A DNA stretch of 64,000 nucleotides, taken from positions 248,001 to 312,000 of the forward strand of contig NZ_WELG01000002.1 in the NCBI RefSeq assembly GCF_009184425.1. Direction: 5' to 3'. Of the stretch, positions 8,611 through 18,299 are shown in pieces (positions within the stretch are counted from its first letter, which is position 1; every line of letters begins with the position of its first letter). The position numbers and the translations under genes are program-made. The DNA comes from Flagellimonas olearia. GTDB lineage: Bacteria > Bacteroidota > Bacteroidia > Flavobacteriales > Flavobacteriaceae. The notes under the pieces were generated by a model. The model saw nothing but the letters and a program-made list of their open reading frames with translations, did not search any database and had not been told where the DNA came from.

Positions 8611-11600
8611 AACTCAGATATGCGACTCTATGCCTTGTATTGATTTCACTGGCGTCCTGCGGAGAAAAAAAATCCGATTCAAAAGATGACGTAAAAGAGA
8701 CCCTTTTCACGTTAATGCCACAGGATGAAACCGGGGTTACCTTTGTCAATGCCGTTGAAAATCAGAAGAACTTCAATATTTTCAAGTATAGAAATTTTTA
8801 TAACGGTGGTGGTGTTGCCATTGGAGACATCAACAATGATGGCCTATCGGACATCTATTTGACCGGGAACATGGTCCCCAACCGCCTCTATCTGAACAAA
8901 GGTGATTTTAAATTTGAGGATATCTCGGAAAGTGCTGGGGTCATGGGCAACAAACCTTGGTCCACTGGTGTGGTCATGGTGGATGTAAACCAAGATGGCC
9001 TCTTGGATATTTATGTCTGCAATGCGGGAAACATGGAAGGCAACAACCATGACAACGATCTTTACATCAATAATGGAGACCTCACCTTTACGGAAAAAGC
9101 CAACGAATACAATTTGGCCAAGACCGGCTTCACGACCCATGCCTCTTTTTTCGACTATGACAAGGATGGGGATTTGGATGCCTATATCCTTAACAACAGT
9201 AATATTCCCGTGAGCAGTTTGGGGTATGCGGAACAACGCGAAGTACGCGCCCAGGACTGGGAAAATGTCCCTGATATCTTTAGGGGGGTTGGCGATATGC
9301 TCTTACGCAACGATAACGGCAAGTTTGTGGATGTCAGTGAAGAAGCGGGCATCTATGGAAGTCTTATCGGTTTTGGATTGGGGGTACTGGTTTCCGATTT
9401 TAACGGAGACCTCTACCCAGACATTTATGTTTCCAATGATTTTTACGAAAGGGATTATCTCTACATCAACCAACAAGATGGTACTTTTAAGGAAGAAATC
9501 AAGGATTGGACCTCGCATTTGAGCCTTTCCGCAATGGGAATAGATATTGCCGATATCAACAACGATGGACACAACGATATTTTTATCACCGACATGCTCC
9601 CCGAGGAAGAACACCGGGTAAAATCGGTCATGGAGTTTGAAGGCTACAACGTCTTCAACTTAAAACAGAGCAAAGACTTCTACCAGCAATACATCCAGAA
9701 TACCCTACAGCTTAACAATGGGAACGGTACATTCTCGGAAGTGGCCTATTACAGTGGTATTGATGCCACGGATTGGAGCTGGGCCGGACTTATGTTCGAT
9801 ATGGACAATGACGGCCTAAAGGACATTTTCGTGACCAACGGGATCAACCATGACCTGACCGATCTGGATTTTGTGGACTTTTTTGCCAATGAAATTGTGC
9901 AAAAAATGGCATTGACCGGAAAAAAACAGTCCATTGATTCCATCATCAGCAAAATGCCGATCAAACCACAACCTAATTATGCCTATAGAAACAATGGCGA
10001 TATCAGCTTTACGAACGCCAATCAAGAATGGGGATTTGATCTACCATCACGATCCAATGGTGCCGCTTATGGGGATTTGGACAATGATGGGGATTTGGAC
10101 CTTGTTATCAACAACGTAAATACCGAGACCTTTTTGTATAGGAACAACTCGGAATCACAGCTGAACAATAACTACCTCCAGCTAAAGTTCAAAGGGCCCA
10201 AGAACAACCCTTTTGCGGTGGGCACCCTGGCCAAATTCTATTTTGATGGAAACATCGTCAACCAGGAACTGATCCCATCCCGAGGTTTCCAATCTTCCAT
10301 GGGCTATGAAATGAACATTGGACTGGGCAAAACCGAAACCTTGGATTCCATTCGCATCGTTTGGCCTGACAATCGAACCCAAAAGCTGGAAAATGTAGCG
10401 GTCAATCAGGTAATGACTTTGGACCACGCCCAAGCTTTGGAAATGTATGTCCTGCCGAAAAAAGAAACCACAAAATCCTTCCTCAACGAATTGGATTCCA
10501 GTAGCATTGCCGCCCATGAAGAGGATGGTTATAATGATTTTGACTACGAAGGCCTTATTTACCAAAAATTATCGCAGGAAGGACCCTCATTGGCCGTGGC
10601 GGATATCAATGGTGATGGCAACGAAGATTTCTTTATTGGAGGTGCCCACGGACAGCCAGGCATCCTATACCTGCATACTGGAAACGGAAAAGTCCAACAA
10701 AAAACAATAAAAGCTTTTGATGAGGATAGGCATTTTGAGGATGTTGCAGCAGCCTTCTTTGATGCGGATGGGGACAACGACCTAGACCTTATGGTAGGCT
10801 CCGGGGGTAACAACTTGGACCTACAAAGAAGTTACAGACCACGTTTGTACCTTAACGACGGTAAGGGCAATTTCACAAAATCTGAAACCGAACTACCTTC
10901 TACCTTCAAGAACATTTCAACCATTTCACCCTATGATTTTGATAACGATGGAGACATGGATGTCTTTATAGGCTCACGCAGTGTAGTGGGTGTTTATGGC
11001 CTTTCCCCAGACCATCTATTCCTTGAGAACATGGGGGATGGAACCTTTACCAACGTAACGGAGCGATTGGCGTTTGACCTCAAGGATGCCGGTATGGTCA
11101 CCGATTCCAAATGGGCGGATATGGACGGGGATGGTAAGGACGACCTCATTGTAACGGCGGAATGGGACACCCCAAAAATTTATAAAAATACAGGACGAAG
11201 ACTTACCAAAATGCCTTCTTCACTGGACAGCCTTTATGGATGGTGGAACACGGCCGAAACCGCAGATTTGGATGGAGATGGTGACCTAGACCTTATTCTG
11301 GGCAACCAAGGGCTCAATCTACACTACAAACCTTCCCATGGGCAACCCATGAAAATGTGGATCAACGACTATGACAATAACGGCACCATTGAACAGATTT
11401 TTACTTTGCAAAAAGATGGCGGGGATTACCCCATCCATCAAAAAAGGGAACTCACGGAACAACTGCCACCTCTCAAGAAACAAAACCTAAAGGCATCGGA
11501 TTATGCGCATCGGACCATACATCAACTTTTTCCAGAAGAGGTATTGAACAAATCCATTGTAAAGAAAGTGGAAACCTCAGCATCCGTCATTGCCATAAAT

Positions 11601-11948
11601 GAAGGGGGTGGAAAATTCACCATTAAGAACCTTCCTCCAAGGGTGCAATTGTCCTGTGTTTGTGACATTACCTGCGCAGACGTGAACAACGATGGCAACC
11701 TAGATCTCATCATGGCTGGGAACAATTATGAATTCAAACCCCAATTTTCAAGGCTGGATGCCAGCTACGGAAACCTTCTACTGGGTGATGGCCAATTGGG
11801 CTTTGAATGGCAGAATTATGACATGAGCGGCTTTAAAATCAAGGACGAGGTGAAATATTTGAAGCAGTTCAAGGATAAAAATGGAAAAACTTTTGTCATT
11901 GCCGCCATCAATAACAATAAACCCAAGATATTTGCCATCAATGAATAA
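8607..11948 (+). CDS. VCBS/FG-GAP repeat lipoprotein with ASPIC/UnbV domain (paralog 2)
   Basis: This 1,113-residue protein has a lipoprotein signal (ISLASC, Cys18) and the same architecture as its upstream neighbour: an opening FYNGGGVAIGDINNDGLSD motif, repeated DxDxDGxxD calcium loops, an ASPIC/UnbV domain around 520-610 (VPSRGF-like and IRIVWP signatures), a second FG-GAP block and a terminal GNNYEFKPQFSRLDASYG motif that all three paralogs share. It begins inside the stop codon of paralog 1 and ends 8 bases inside paralog 3, so all three are one translational unit. A surface-exposed partner of the SusC/SusD transporter is plausible. No catalytic residues are recognisable. Confidence 0.92.
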   Translation: MKLRYATLCLVLISLASCGEKKSDSKDDVKETLFTLMPQDETGVTFVNAVENQKNFNIFKYRNFYNGGGVAIGDINNDGLSDIYLTGNMVPNRLYLNKGDFKFEDISESAGVMGNKPWSTGVVMVDVNQDGLLDIYVCNAGNMEGNNHDNDLYINNGDLTFTEKANEYNLAKTGFTTHASFFDYDKDGDLDAYILNNSNIPVSSLGYAEQREVRAQDWENVPDIFRGVGDMLLRNDNGKFVDVSEEAGIYGSLIGFGLGVLVSDFNGDLYPDIYVSNDFYERDYLYINQQDGTFKEEIKDWTSHLSLSAMGIDIADINNDGHNDIFITDMLPEEEHRVKSVMEFEGYNVFNLKQSKDFYQQYIQNTLQLNNGNGTFSEVAYYSGIDATDWSWAGLMFDMDNDGLKDIFVTNGINHDLTDLDFVDFFANEIVQKMALTGKKQSIDSIISKMPIKPQPNYAYRNNGDISFTNANQEWGFDLPSRSNGAAYGDLDNDGDLDLVINNVNTETFLYRNNSESQLNNNYLQLKFKGPKNNPFAVGTLAKFYFDGNIVNQELIPSRGFQSSMGYEMNIGLGKTETLDSIRIVWPDNRTQKLENVAVNQVMTLDHAQALEMYVLPKKETTKSFLNELDSSSIAAHEEDGYNDFDYEGLIYQKLSQEGPSLAVADINGDGNEDFFIGGAHGQPGILYLHTGNGKVQQKTIKAFDEDRHFEDVAAAFFDADGDNDLDLMVGSGGNNLDLQRSYRPRLYLNDGKGNFTKSETELPSTFKNISTISPYDFDNDGDMDVFIGSRSVVGVYGLSPDHLFLENMGDGTFTNVTERLAFDLKDAGMVTDSKWADMDGDGKDDLIVTAEWDTPKIYKNTGRRLTKMPSSLDSLYGWWNTAETADLDGDGDLDLILGNQGLNLHYKPSHGQPMKMWINDYDNNGTIEQIFTLQKDGGDYPIHQKRELTEQLPPLKKQNLKASDYAHRTIHQLFPEEVLNKSIVKKVETSASVIAINEGGGKFTIKNLPPRVQLSCVCDITCADVNNDGNLDLIMAGNNYEFKPQFSRLDASYGNLLLGDGQLGFEWQNYDMSGFKIKDEVKYLKQFKDKNGKTFVIAAINNNKPKIFAINE

Positions 11949-14900
11949 ACTGTTGGTCATATTTCTAACGGCCCTGATGTTGGGAGGATGTAAAAAAGGA
12001 GGTGATCTTTTTGACAATCCCGACCCAAAGGCCACTGGAATTACTTTTACCAACACCCTTACTTCCACGGACAACCTCAGCATTTTGGACTACCTCTATT
12101 TTTACAATGGTGGTGGGGTATCCATTGGGGACATCAATAATGATGGGCTCCCTGATATTTTCTTCACCGGAAACCAAGTAAAGAACAAACTGTACCTGAA
12201 CAAGGGTGACCTCAAGTTTGAAGATATTTCGAATACCGCAGGTATTGAAGGTAACAGCAGTTGGAATACCGGGGTTACCATGGCCGATGTGAATGGGGAT
12301 GGCCTTCTGGACATTTACGTCTGTGCCGTGGTGGGCATCAATGGGTTCAACGGGTTCAACGAGCTTTACATCAACAATGGAGATAATACCTTTACCGAAA
12401 GTGCTGCCCAATATGGGTTGGATTTTGACTCGTACAGCTCCAATGCCTCTTTCTTTGATTACGATCTGGATGGCGACCTTGACCTATATCTCCTCAACCA
12501 TGCCGTGCATACGCAGAATTCCTTTGGGCGATTTGACCTGCGGTTTGAGCGCCGCTACGAAACCGGGGACAAGCTCCTTCGGAACGATGATGGCCAATTT
12601 GTCGATGTGAGTGAAGAAGCGGGAATTTATGGTGGTGTAAACGGATATGGCTTGGGTCTGGCCATTGCCGATTTTAATCAGGATGGGTATCCGGACATCT
12701 ATGTGGGCAACGATTTCCATGAAGACGATTACTACTATTTGAACAATGGGGATGGCACATTTACCGAAAGCCTCAAAAAATATTTTGGACACACCAGTCG
12801 ATTCTCCATGGGGAATGATGTGGGCGACATCAACAATGATGGTAGGCCCGATTTCCTGTCTCTGGACATGCTGCCTGAAGATGAAGTGGCCTTGAAATCA
12901 TCGGAAGGGGATGACAATATACAGACCCAAAAACTCCGCGTGGACCGGTATGGATACCACTACCAGTTTACCCGCAATATGCTGTTTGTGAACCAGCCTG
13001 ATGGCAATTATATGGAAACCGCCTTGATGAGCGGTGTCGCCGCCACGGATTGGAGCTGGAGTGCCCTTTTTGGCGATTATGATCTGGACGGACATCAGGA
13101 TGTCTTTATTTCCAATGGGATTCCCAAGCGACCAAACGATTTGGATTTCATCAAGTTTGTCTCCAATGACCAAATCCAGAAAAAACTGGACAACACCAAA
13201 CTTGTGGACCAAGAAGCTTTGAACTTAATGCCTTCGGGTAATGTGCACAATTATGTTTTTAGGGGCGGTGAAGACCTCATGTTCCAGGACATGTCCAACA
13301 ATTGGATCACCAAAGACACTTTGATTTCCGGGGCGACTGCCATGGGCGATTTGGACAATGACGGGGACTTGGATTTGGTGACCAACAACATCAACCAACC
13401 CGCATCCTTGTATATCGGCAAAGCTTCGGACAAGGGCAATTACCTAAAAATAAGGTTCCAGTTCACCGCAAAAAATACCTTCGGGATAGGCACCAAGGTA
13501 TATTCTTATCAAAATGGGGGACTCCAGTTCAAGGAATTGTTCCCTACGAGAGGATTTCAGGCATCTTCGGAACCCATCATCCATTTCGGATACCCAAAAG
13601 ACATCCAACAAGTGGATTCCCTTAAGGTGGTATGGCCCAACAAAACCTATCAGGTACTCACCAACGTTCCCGTGAACCAAACCCTTATCCTGAAACCAGA
13701 AAACACCAAGCCTTTCGATTACGATACCTTGCGCAAAAAGGACAAGGAATTGTTCACCCCGGTCAGCAACAACCTAGGGTTGGATTTTACCCATGTGGAA
13801 GACAACTACACGGATTTTAACCGTGAAAAACTGATTCCCTACCAAGTATCAGACAGAGGACCTGCCTTTGCCATGGGAGACTTGAACCAAGATGGAAAAA
13901 CGGATATTTTTCTGGGTGGATCAAAATTCATGGTCCCACAAATCTATCTTCAACAAGATTCCGTATTTGTTGCAAAACGTTTTGATGAAATTGCCAATGA
14001 CTCCATCAAGGAGCCCGTTTCAGCAACCATTGCAGATTTCAATAATGACAACAAGAACGACATGTTCGTCACTTCTGGTGGTGGTGACTTTTTTGGCGAA
14101 TCCGAAGCTCTTTTGGATGCCTATTACGTACAGACCGATTCCAGTTTCTCCGCTGTGGAAATACCCAATTTTTTTCAAAACTCATCGGTGGTTCGGCCCT
14201 TTGATTTTGACGGGGATGGAGATTTGGATGTGTTTGTAGGCGGACATACCCTTACCGCGCACTTTGGAACTCCGGTTGCTTCATACCTTCTCGAAAACAA
14301 CAATGGGGTGTTCACGGTTTTTAAGGATCTCAAGATTGAGGGCATGGTCACCGATGCGGTATGGGACGATTTCAACGGAGATGGCTCCACGGACCTTATT
14401 CTGATTGGGGAATGGATGTCACCCAAATTTCTGAAATACGAAAACGAGGCTTTTGTAGAGTCCAATCCCATGGATGTAAAAGGGCTCTGGCAACGTATCC
14501 AGCCTTTTGACATTGATGGTGATGGGGATACGGATTATCTTCTGGGAAACTGGGGAACCAACTCCAAATTCCACGCCAGCAAGGAATATCCCATGAAGTT
14601 GTTCTTTAATGATTTTGATGACAATGGCCAGACCGAAACGGTTACCGCCCTTGGGAAAAATGGAAAGTACTATCCTTTGGAATCTTTGGACGGACTTGCT
14701 TCGCAACTGGTTTTCTTAAAGAAAAAGTACCCCAATTACCGTTCCTTCGCCGGAAAGACCATGGAGGAACTTTTTGGAAAGGAGCTATTGGACAAAGCCA
14801 CCCTTTGGGAAGTCAATACCCTTGCATCCGGTTTTCTGAGAAACGAAAACGGGACATTCAGTTTTGTCCCCTTTACCAATGAACTACAGGTCTCCCCGAT

Positions 14901-15177
14901 TATGGCCTTCACTACCGCCGATTTTGATGGCGACGGCAAAGCCGAGGTACTGATTGGAGGCAATTACTTTGGGATAAAACCCTACCATGGCCGTTTGGAT
15001 TCTTTTCCAGGGGCTTTGCTCAACAGTGAAAATGACATAATTTTAGGAAATCAATTGGGCTTGGACTTTACCAAAAAATCCATGAGACATTTGGGAACAA
15101 TATCCCTGAACGGACAAAAGTATTTACTGGCCATATTCAATAATGACAAAACACAAGTCTATAAAATCAATAATTAA
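11941..15177 (+). CDS. VCBS/FG-GAP repeat lipoprotein with ASPIC/UnbV domain (paralog 3)
   Basis: I place the start at the ATG at 11941, which gives a clean lipoprotein signal (ALMLGGC, Cys17) and 1,078 residues. An in-frame ATG at 11881 would add 20 residues and bury the signal. The gene overlaps paralog 2 by 8 bases. It shares the LDYLYFYNGGGVSIGDIN opening, repeated DxNxDGxxD loops, an ASPIC/UnbV domain near 500-585, and the ending motif GRLDSFPGALL. Divergence between the three copies is substantial, so the triplication is not recent. Function is unknown beyond likely calcium-dependent adhesion or binding at the cell surface. Confidence 0.92.
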   Translation: MNKLLVIFLTALMLGGCKKGGDLFDNPDPKATGITFTNTLTSTDNLSILDYLYFYNGGGVSIGDINNDGLPDIFFTGNQVKNKLYLNKGDLKFEDISNTAGIEGNSSWNTGVTMADVNGDGLLDIYVCAVVGINGFNGFNELYINNGDNTFTESAAQYGLDFDSYSSNASFFDYDLDGDLDLYLLNHAVHTQNSFGRFDLRFERRYETGDKLLRNDDGQFVDVSEEAGIYGGVNGYGLGLAIADFNQDGYPDIYVGNDFHEDDYYYLNNGDGTFTESLKKYFGHTSRFSMGNDVGDINNDGRPDFLSLDMLPEDEVALKSSEGDDNIQTQKLRVDRYGYHYQFTRNMLFVNQPDGNYMETALMSGVAATDWSWSALFGDYDLDGHQDVFISNGIPKRPNDLDFIKFVSNDQIQKKLDNTKLVDQEALNLMPSGNVHNYVFRGGEDLMFQDMSNNWITKDTLISGATAMGDLDNDGDLDLVTNNINQPASLYIGKASDKGNYLKIRFQFTAKNTFGIGTKVYSYQNGGLQFKELFPTRGFQASSEPIIHFGYPKDIQQVDSLKVVWPNKTYQVLTNVPVNQTLILKPENTKPFDYDTLRKKDKELFTPVSNNLGLDFTHVEDNYTDFNREKLIPYQVSDRGPAFAMGDLNQDGKTDIFLGGSKFMVPQIYLQQDSVFVAKRFDEIANDSIKEPVSATIADFNNDNKNDMFVTSGGGDFFGESEALLDAYYVQTDSSFSAVEIPNFFQNSSVVRPFDFDGDGDLDVFVGGHTLTAHFGTPVASYLLENNNGVFTVFKDLKIEGMVTDAVWDDFNGDGSTDLILIGEWMSPKFLKYENEAFVESNPMDVKGLWQRIQPFDIDGDGDTDYLLGNWGTNSKFHASKEYPMKLFFNDFDDNGQTETVTALGKNGKYYPLESLDGLASQLVFLKKKYPNYRSFAGKTMEELFGKELLDKATLWEVNTLASGFLRNENGTFSFVPFTNELQVSPIMAFTTADFDGDGKAEVLIGGNYFGIKPYHGRLDSFPGALLNSENDIILGNQLGLDFTKKSMRHLGTISLNGQKYLLAIFNNDKTQVYKINN

Positions 15178-15186
15178 CAAGGAACC

Positions 15187-16518
15187 ATGAAAGAAAGATT
15201 AAGTTTACTTGCGGTAGTGTTGATGGTCTTCACCAGCTGTCAAAAAAAGCATGAAGCCATTATCATCACTCCGGAAGAATACCACAAATCTGTGGATAAG
15301 GTCATCGAAGTGATGATCCATGATATCTTCTCCCCGCCTGTGGCCAGTAGAATATTTGCCTATCCCAACATTGCCGCCTATGAGATCATTGCCCAAAAAG
15401 ATGATCGCTACAAATCCTTGGCAGGGCAGATACACGATTTAACCCCAATTCCAGAGCCCAAGACAAGGGATAGCATCAATTTTGAAGTCGCCGCCCTCGT
15501 TGCGCATATGCAACTCGACAAAAACCTTATTTTTTCCGAAGACCGTATTGTAAGCTACCGGGATAGCCTATATGCTGTTTGGGCCGATAAGAATGAACCT
15601 GTTTTCAACGCCTCCAAGGCCTACGGCCTTGAAGTCGCCGAACATATTGCCGCCTGGATGAACAAGGACAATTACAAGCAAACGCGGACCATGCCCAAGT
15701 TCTCGGTAAATTCGGAAGACCCTTCACGTTGGCAGCCCACACCTCCGGCCTATATGAATGGCCTGGAGCCCCACTGGAGTAAAATTCGCCCGTTTGCCAT
15801 TGATTCCGCGGATCAATTTAAGCCCGCTCCCCCACCAGATTTTTCCATGGAAGAAGGTTCCAAATTTTATGAAGAAGTAATGGAAGTCTATGAAGTCCGC
15901 AAGAGCATGATCGGCAAAGGGGATAAATCGGATGAAATAGCCATTGCCCAGTTTTGGGACTGTAACCCCTATGTTTCCGTAACCCGTGGTCACCTGATGT
16001 TCGCTACCAAGAAAATAACCCCAGGGGCCCATTGGATCGGTATTACCAAGATAGCCGCCAGAAAATCGGATGCCGATTTTGCCAAAACAGTGTATGCCTA
16101 TACCAAAACATCCATTGCCATTGCCGATGGCTTTATAAGTTGCTGGGACGAAAAGTACAGGAGTAACCTTATTCGCCCTGAAACAGTCATCAATGAATAT
16201 ATCGATGATAGTTGGGAGCCTGTACTCCAAACACCTCCGTTCCCTGAATATACCAGCGGACATAGCGTAGTATCCGGTGCGGCAGCCATAGCACTTACGG
16301 ACATTTTTGGGGACAACTTTGCCTTTGATGACGATACCGAAGTAGCTTACGGCTTACCCGTACGCTCCTTTTCCTCTTTTAACCAAGCATCTGATGAAGC
16401 CGCTTTAAGCCGAATGTATGGAGGAATACATTATCGTGCGGCCATTGAGGTTGGGATCAAACAAGGTAGGAGTCTAGGGAAATATATAGTGGACAAATTG
16501 GATATGACCAAAGGTTGA
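15187..16518 (+). CDS. Vanadium-dependent haloperoxidase / PAP2-superfamily lipoprotein
   Basis: This 443-residue lipoprotein (lipobox VFTSC, Cys18) has the three PAP2/haloperoxidase active-site motifs: KYRSNLIRP (Lys323, Arg330), TSGH (Ser357-Gly358-His359; the usual Pro is Thr) and SRMYGGIH (Arg409, His415). These seven residues bind vanadate or phosphate. The Asp usually four residues after the last His is Ala419. The family includes enzymes that oxidise halides with hydrogen peroxide and acid phosphatases; the sequence alone cannot decide which. It follows the three VCBS lipoproteins after 9 bases, so it is probably in the same operon and may act on a substrate held at the surface. Confidence 0.9.
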   Translation: MKERLSLLAVVLMVFTSCQKKHEAIIITPEEYHKSVDKVIEVMIHDIFSPPVASRIFAYPNIAAYEIIAQKDDRYKSLAGQIHDLTPIPEPKTRDSINFEVAALVAHMQLDKNLIFSEDRIVSYRDSLYAVWADKNEPVFNASKAYGLEVAEHIAAWMNKDNYKQTRTMPKFSVNSEDPSRWQPTPPAYMNGLEPHWSKIRPFAIDSADQFKPAPPPDFSMEEGSKFYEEVMEVYEVRKSMIGKGDKSDEIAIAQFWDCNPYVSVTRGHLMFATKKITPGAHWIGITKIAARKSDADFAKTVYAYTKTSIAIADGFISCWDEKYRSNLIRPETVINEYIDDSWEPVLQTPPFPEYTSGHSVVSGAAAIALTDIFGDNFAFDDDTEVAYGLPVRSFSSFNQASDEAALSRMYGGIHYRAAIEVGIKQGRSLGKYIVDKLDMTKG

Positions 16519-16540
16519 TTCCCTATCTTTATCCGTAATT

Positions 16541-17437
16541 ATGAGGAAAGTTTATATCACTGCTCTTGCTCTTGTAGTGCTTTTACTGGCATGGTACCTA
16601 TTCCTGAAACCTCAGGATTATCAGGTTAGTTTTAAGGCAAAGACCGTCCCGGGAATCATCTATGAAACGGTACGGGCATGGAACAAAACTCTGGATAGCA
16701 ACATCCCCGTCAGGTATCAAAGTGTAGACCATTTTGAGCAGACCATCATTGTGAAAGACTCCATCCATGAATACGTTTGGGACATTACACCAATCCATGA
16801 TTCCCTCAGTCAGGTTGATGTTAGCATCAAGGACTTGGACCACTCCCTCATGAACAAGATCAAGATTCCTTTTTCAGATACGGATTTTGAAAAAGGATCC
16901 CGCAAAACCCTCTTGAGCTTTAACGAATATTTGAGCAACCATCTCAATAGCATTAAAGTCACCGTATTGGGGGAGGATGAACTATTTTCCACCTTCTGTG
17001 CCTGCGTTCCTTTGGAAAGTGCCCAAAACGAAAAAGCCTCTGGCATGATGGCCAACTACACCTTCATAAGCAACACTTTGGCCGACAATGAAGTTACGGT
17101 CAATGGATCCCCCTTTATTGAGGTTGTGGATTGGAGTGTGGAAAAGGATCATTTATCCTATAACTTTTGCTACCCTATCATCCGTTCAGAAAGACTGCCT
17201 AAAAACCCCAATATCATTTATAAACGCATTTTTCCAAAAAAAGCACTGAAAGCCATTTATAATGGCAATTACATCACTTCGGACAGAGCTTGGTATACCC
17301 TTTTGAATTATGCCCAAGCCCGAAACATTCCGGTGGAAGAAAAACCTATCGAGGTATTTTTCAACAACCCCAACATGGGTGGAAATGAACTGATGTGGAA
17401 AACCGAAGTTTATATGCCCCTTAAAGAGTCTGAATGA
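16541..17437 (+). CDS. Membrane-anchored SRPBCC / GyrI-like small-molecule-binding protein
   Basis: This 298-residue protein has one N-terminal hydrophobic segment (about 5-23), then a region resembling an SRPBCC (START-like) fold (FKAKTVPGIIYETVRAWN) to about residue 130, and a C-terminal GyrI-like/AraC-effector-binding region that ends in the typical EVFFNNP...TEVYMPLK strand pattern. Such two-part proteins bind hydrophobic or amphipathic small molecules, but no ligand is known here. It begins 22 bases after the haloperoxidase gene and overlaps the next gene by 4 bases (ATGA). Domain assignment is by pattern only and needs a profile search; the membrane anchor is clear. Confidence 0.65.
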   Translation: MRKVYITALALVVLLLAWYLFLKPQDYQVSFKAKTVPGIIYETVRAWNKTLDSNIPVRYQSVDHFEQTIIVKDSIHEYVWDITPIHDSLSQVDVSIKDLDHSLMNKIKIPFSDTDFEKGSRKTLLSFNEYLSNHLNSIKVTVLGEDELFSTFCACVPLESAQNEKASGMMANYTFISNTLADNEVTVNGSPFIEVVDWSVEKDHLSYNFCYPIIRSERLPKNPNIIYKRIFPKKALKAIYNGNYITSDRAWYTLLNYAQARNIPVEEKPIEVFFNNPNMGGNELMWKTEVYMPLKESE

Positions 17438-18291
17438 TCCGAATTTCATTCATATTGGCTTTCTGCGCCCTTCAAGCTTGTGCCCAAAGAACCTATTACG
17501 GTCAATTGGAATGGTTAGGGGAATTCCCTTCAAAACTTACCGAGGTATCAGGATTGGAAACCAATTCACATGGCGACATCTGGGTGGTCCAAGATAGTGG
17601 CAACAAGGATGAAATTTACAAAGTGGATTCCACAGCCCAGATTCTTGAAACCTATAAAATTGACCATGCCAAAAATAAGGATTGGGAAGATTTGGCCATG
17701 GATTTACAAGGCAACCTCTATATTGGTGACTTTGGCAACAACTCCAATGAACGGAAAGATTTGACCATCTACAAAGTGTCCCATGCACAATTGGACAAGA
17801 AGGAACCCAATGCCAAAAAGATACGGTTCAACTATCCTGAACAAAAACGGTTTCCTCCCAAAAAAAACAAACTGCTATTTGATACGGAGGGTTTTTTTCA
17901 CTGGCAAGGTTTTCTGTATATCTTCACAAAGAACAGGACCCGTCCCTATACTGGAGAAACTTTGGTATATAGGGTTCCCGACACGGAGGGGGATTATGAT
18001 GCTGAATTTTTAGGAAGTCTGTTCCTTTGCATGGACCAAGACCATTGCTCGGTAACAGGGGCCGACATTTCACCAGATGGAAAATCCATCGCCCTTCTGA
18101 CCTATGGCTTTGTTTTTTTGCTGACCGATTTTGATTTTCATGATTTATCAAAGGCCCAATCCAAGACTATAGACCTCAATTGTGATACCCAAATAGAATC
18201 CATCGGATTTTTGGACAATGGCACATTATTGCTCGCTGATGAGGAAAGGAAAAAAACAGGTCGTAATCTGTATCGGTTAAGACTCAAGTGA
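17434..18291 (+). CDS. Putative beta-propeller lipoprotein (SdiA-regulated/NHL-like)
   Basis: This 285-residue protein has a short lipoprotein signal (ALQAC, Cys16). The body repeats propeller-like elements: EVSGLETNSHGDIWVVQDSG, DWEDLAMDLQGNLYIGDFG, TGADISPDGKSIALLTYG and QIESIGFLDNGTLLLADEE. These resemble SdiA-regulated/NHL or esterase-like propellers, which often bind calcium or small ligands. No catalytic triad is evident. It starts within the stop codon of the preceding gene, closing the plus-strand run that began with the VCBS genes. It converges with the fusion phosphoesterase gene with only 8 bases between them and no clear terminator hairpin. Confidence 0.65.
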   Translation: MIRISFILAFCALQACAQRTYYGQLEWLGEFPSKLTEVSGLETNSHGDIWVVQDSGNKDEIYKVDSTAQILETYKIDHAKNKDWEDLAMDLQGNLYIGDFGNNSNERKDLTIYKVSHAQLDKKEPNAKKIRFNYPEQKRFPPKKNKLLFDTEGFFHWQGFLYIFTKNRTRPYTGETLVYRVPDTEGDYDAEFLGSLFLCMDQDHCSVTGADISPDGKSIALLTYGFVFLLTDFDFHDLSKAQSKTIDLNCDTQIESIGFLDNGTLLLADEERKKTGRNLYRLRLK

Positions 18292-18299
18292 CTTTTAAA

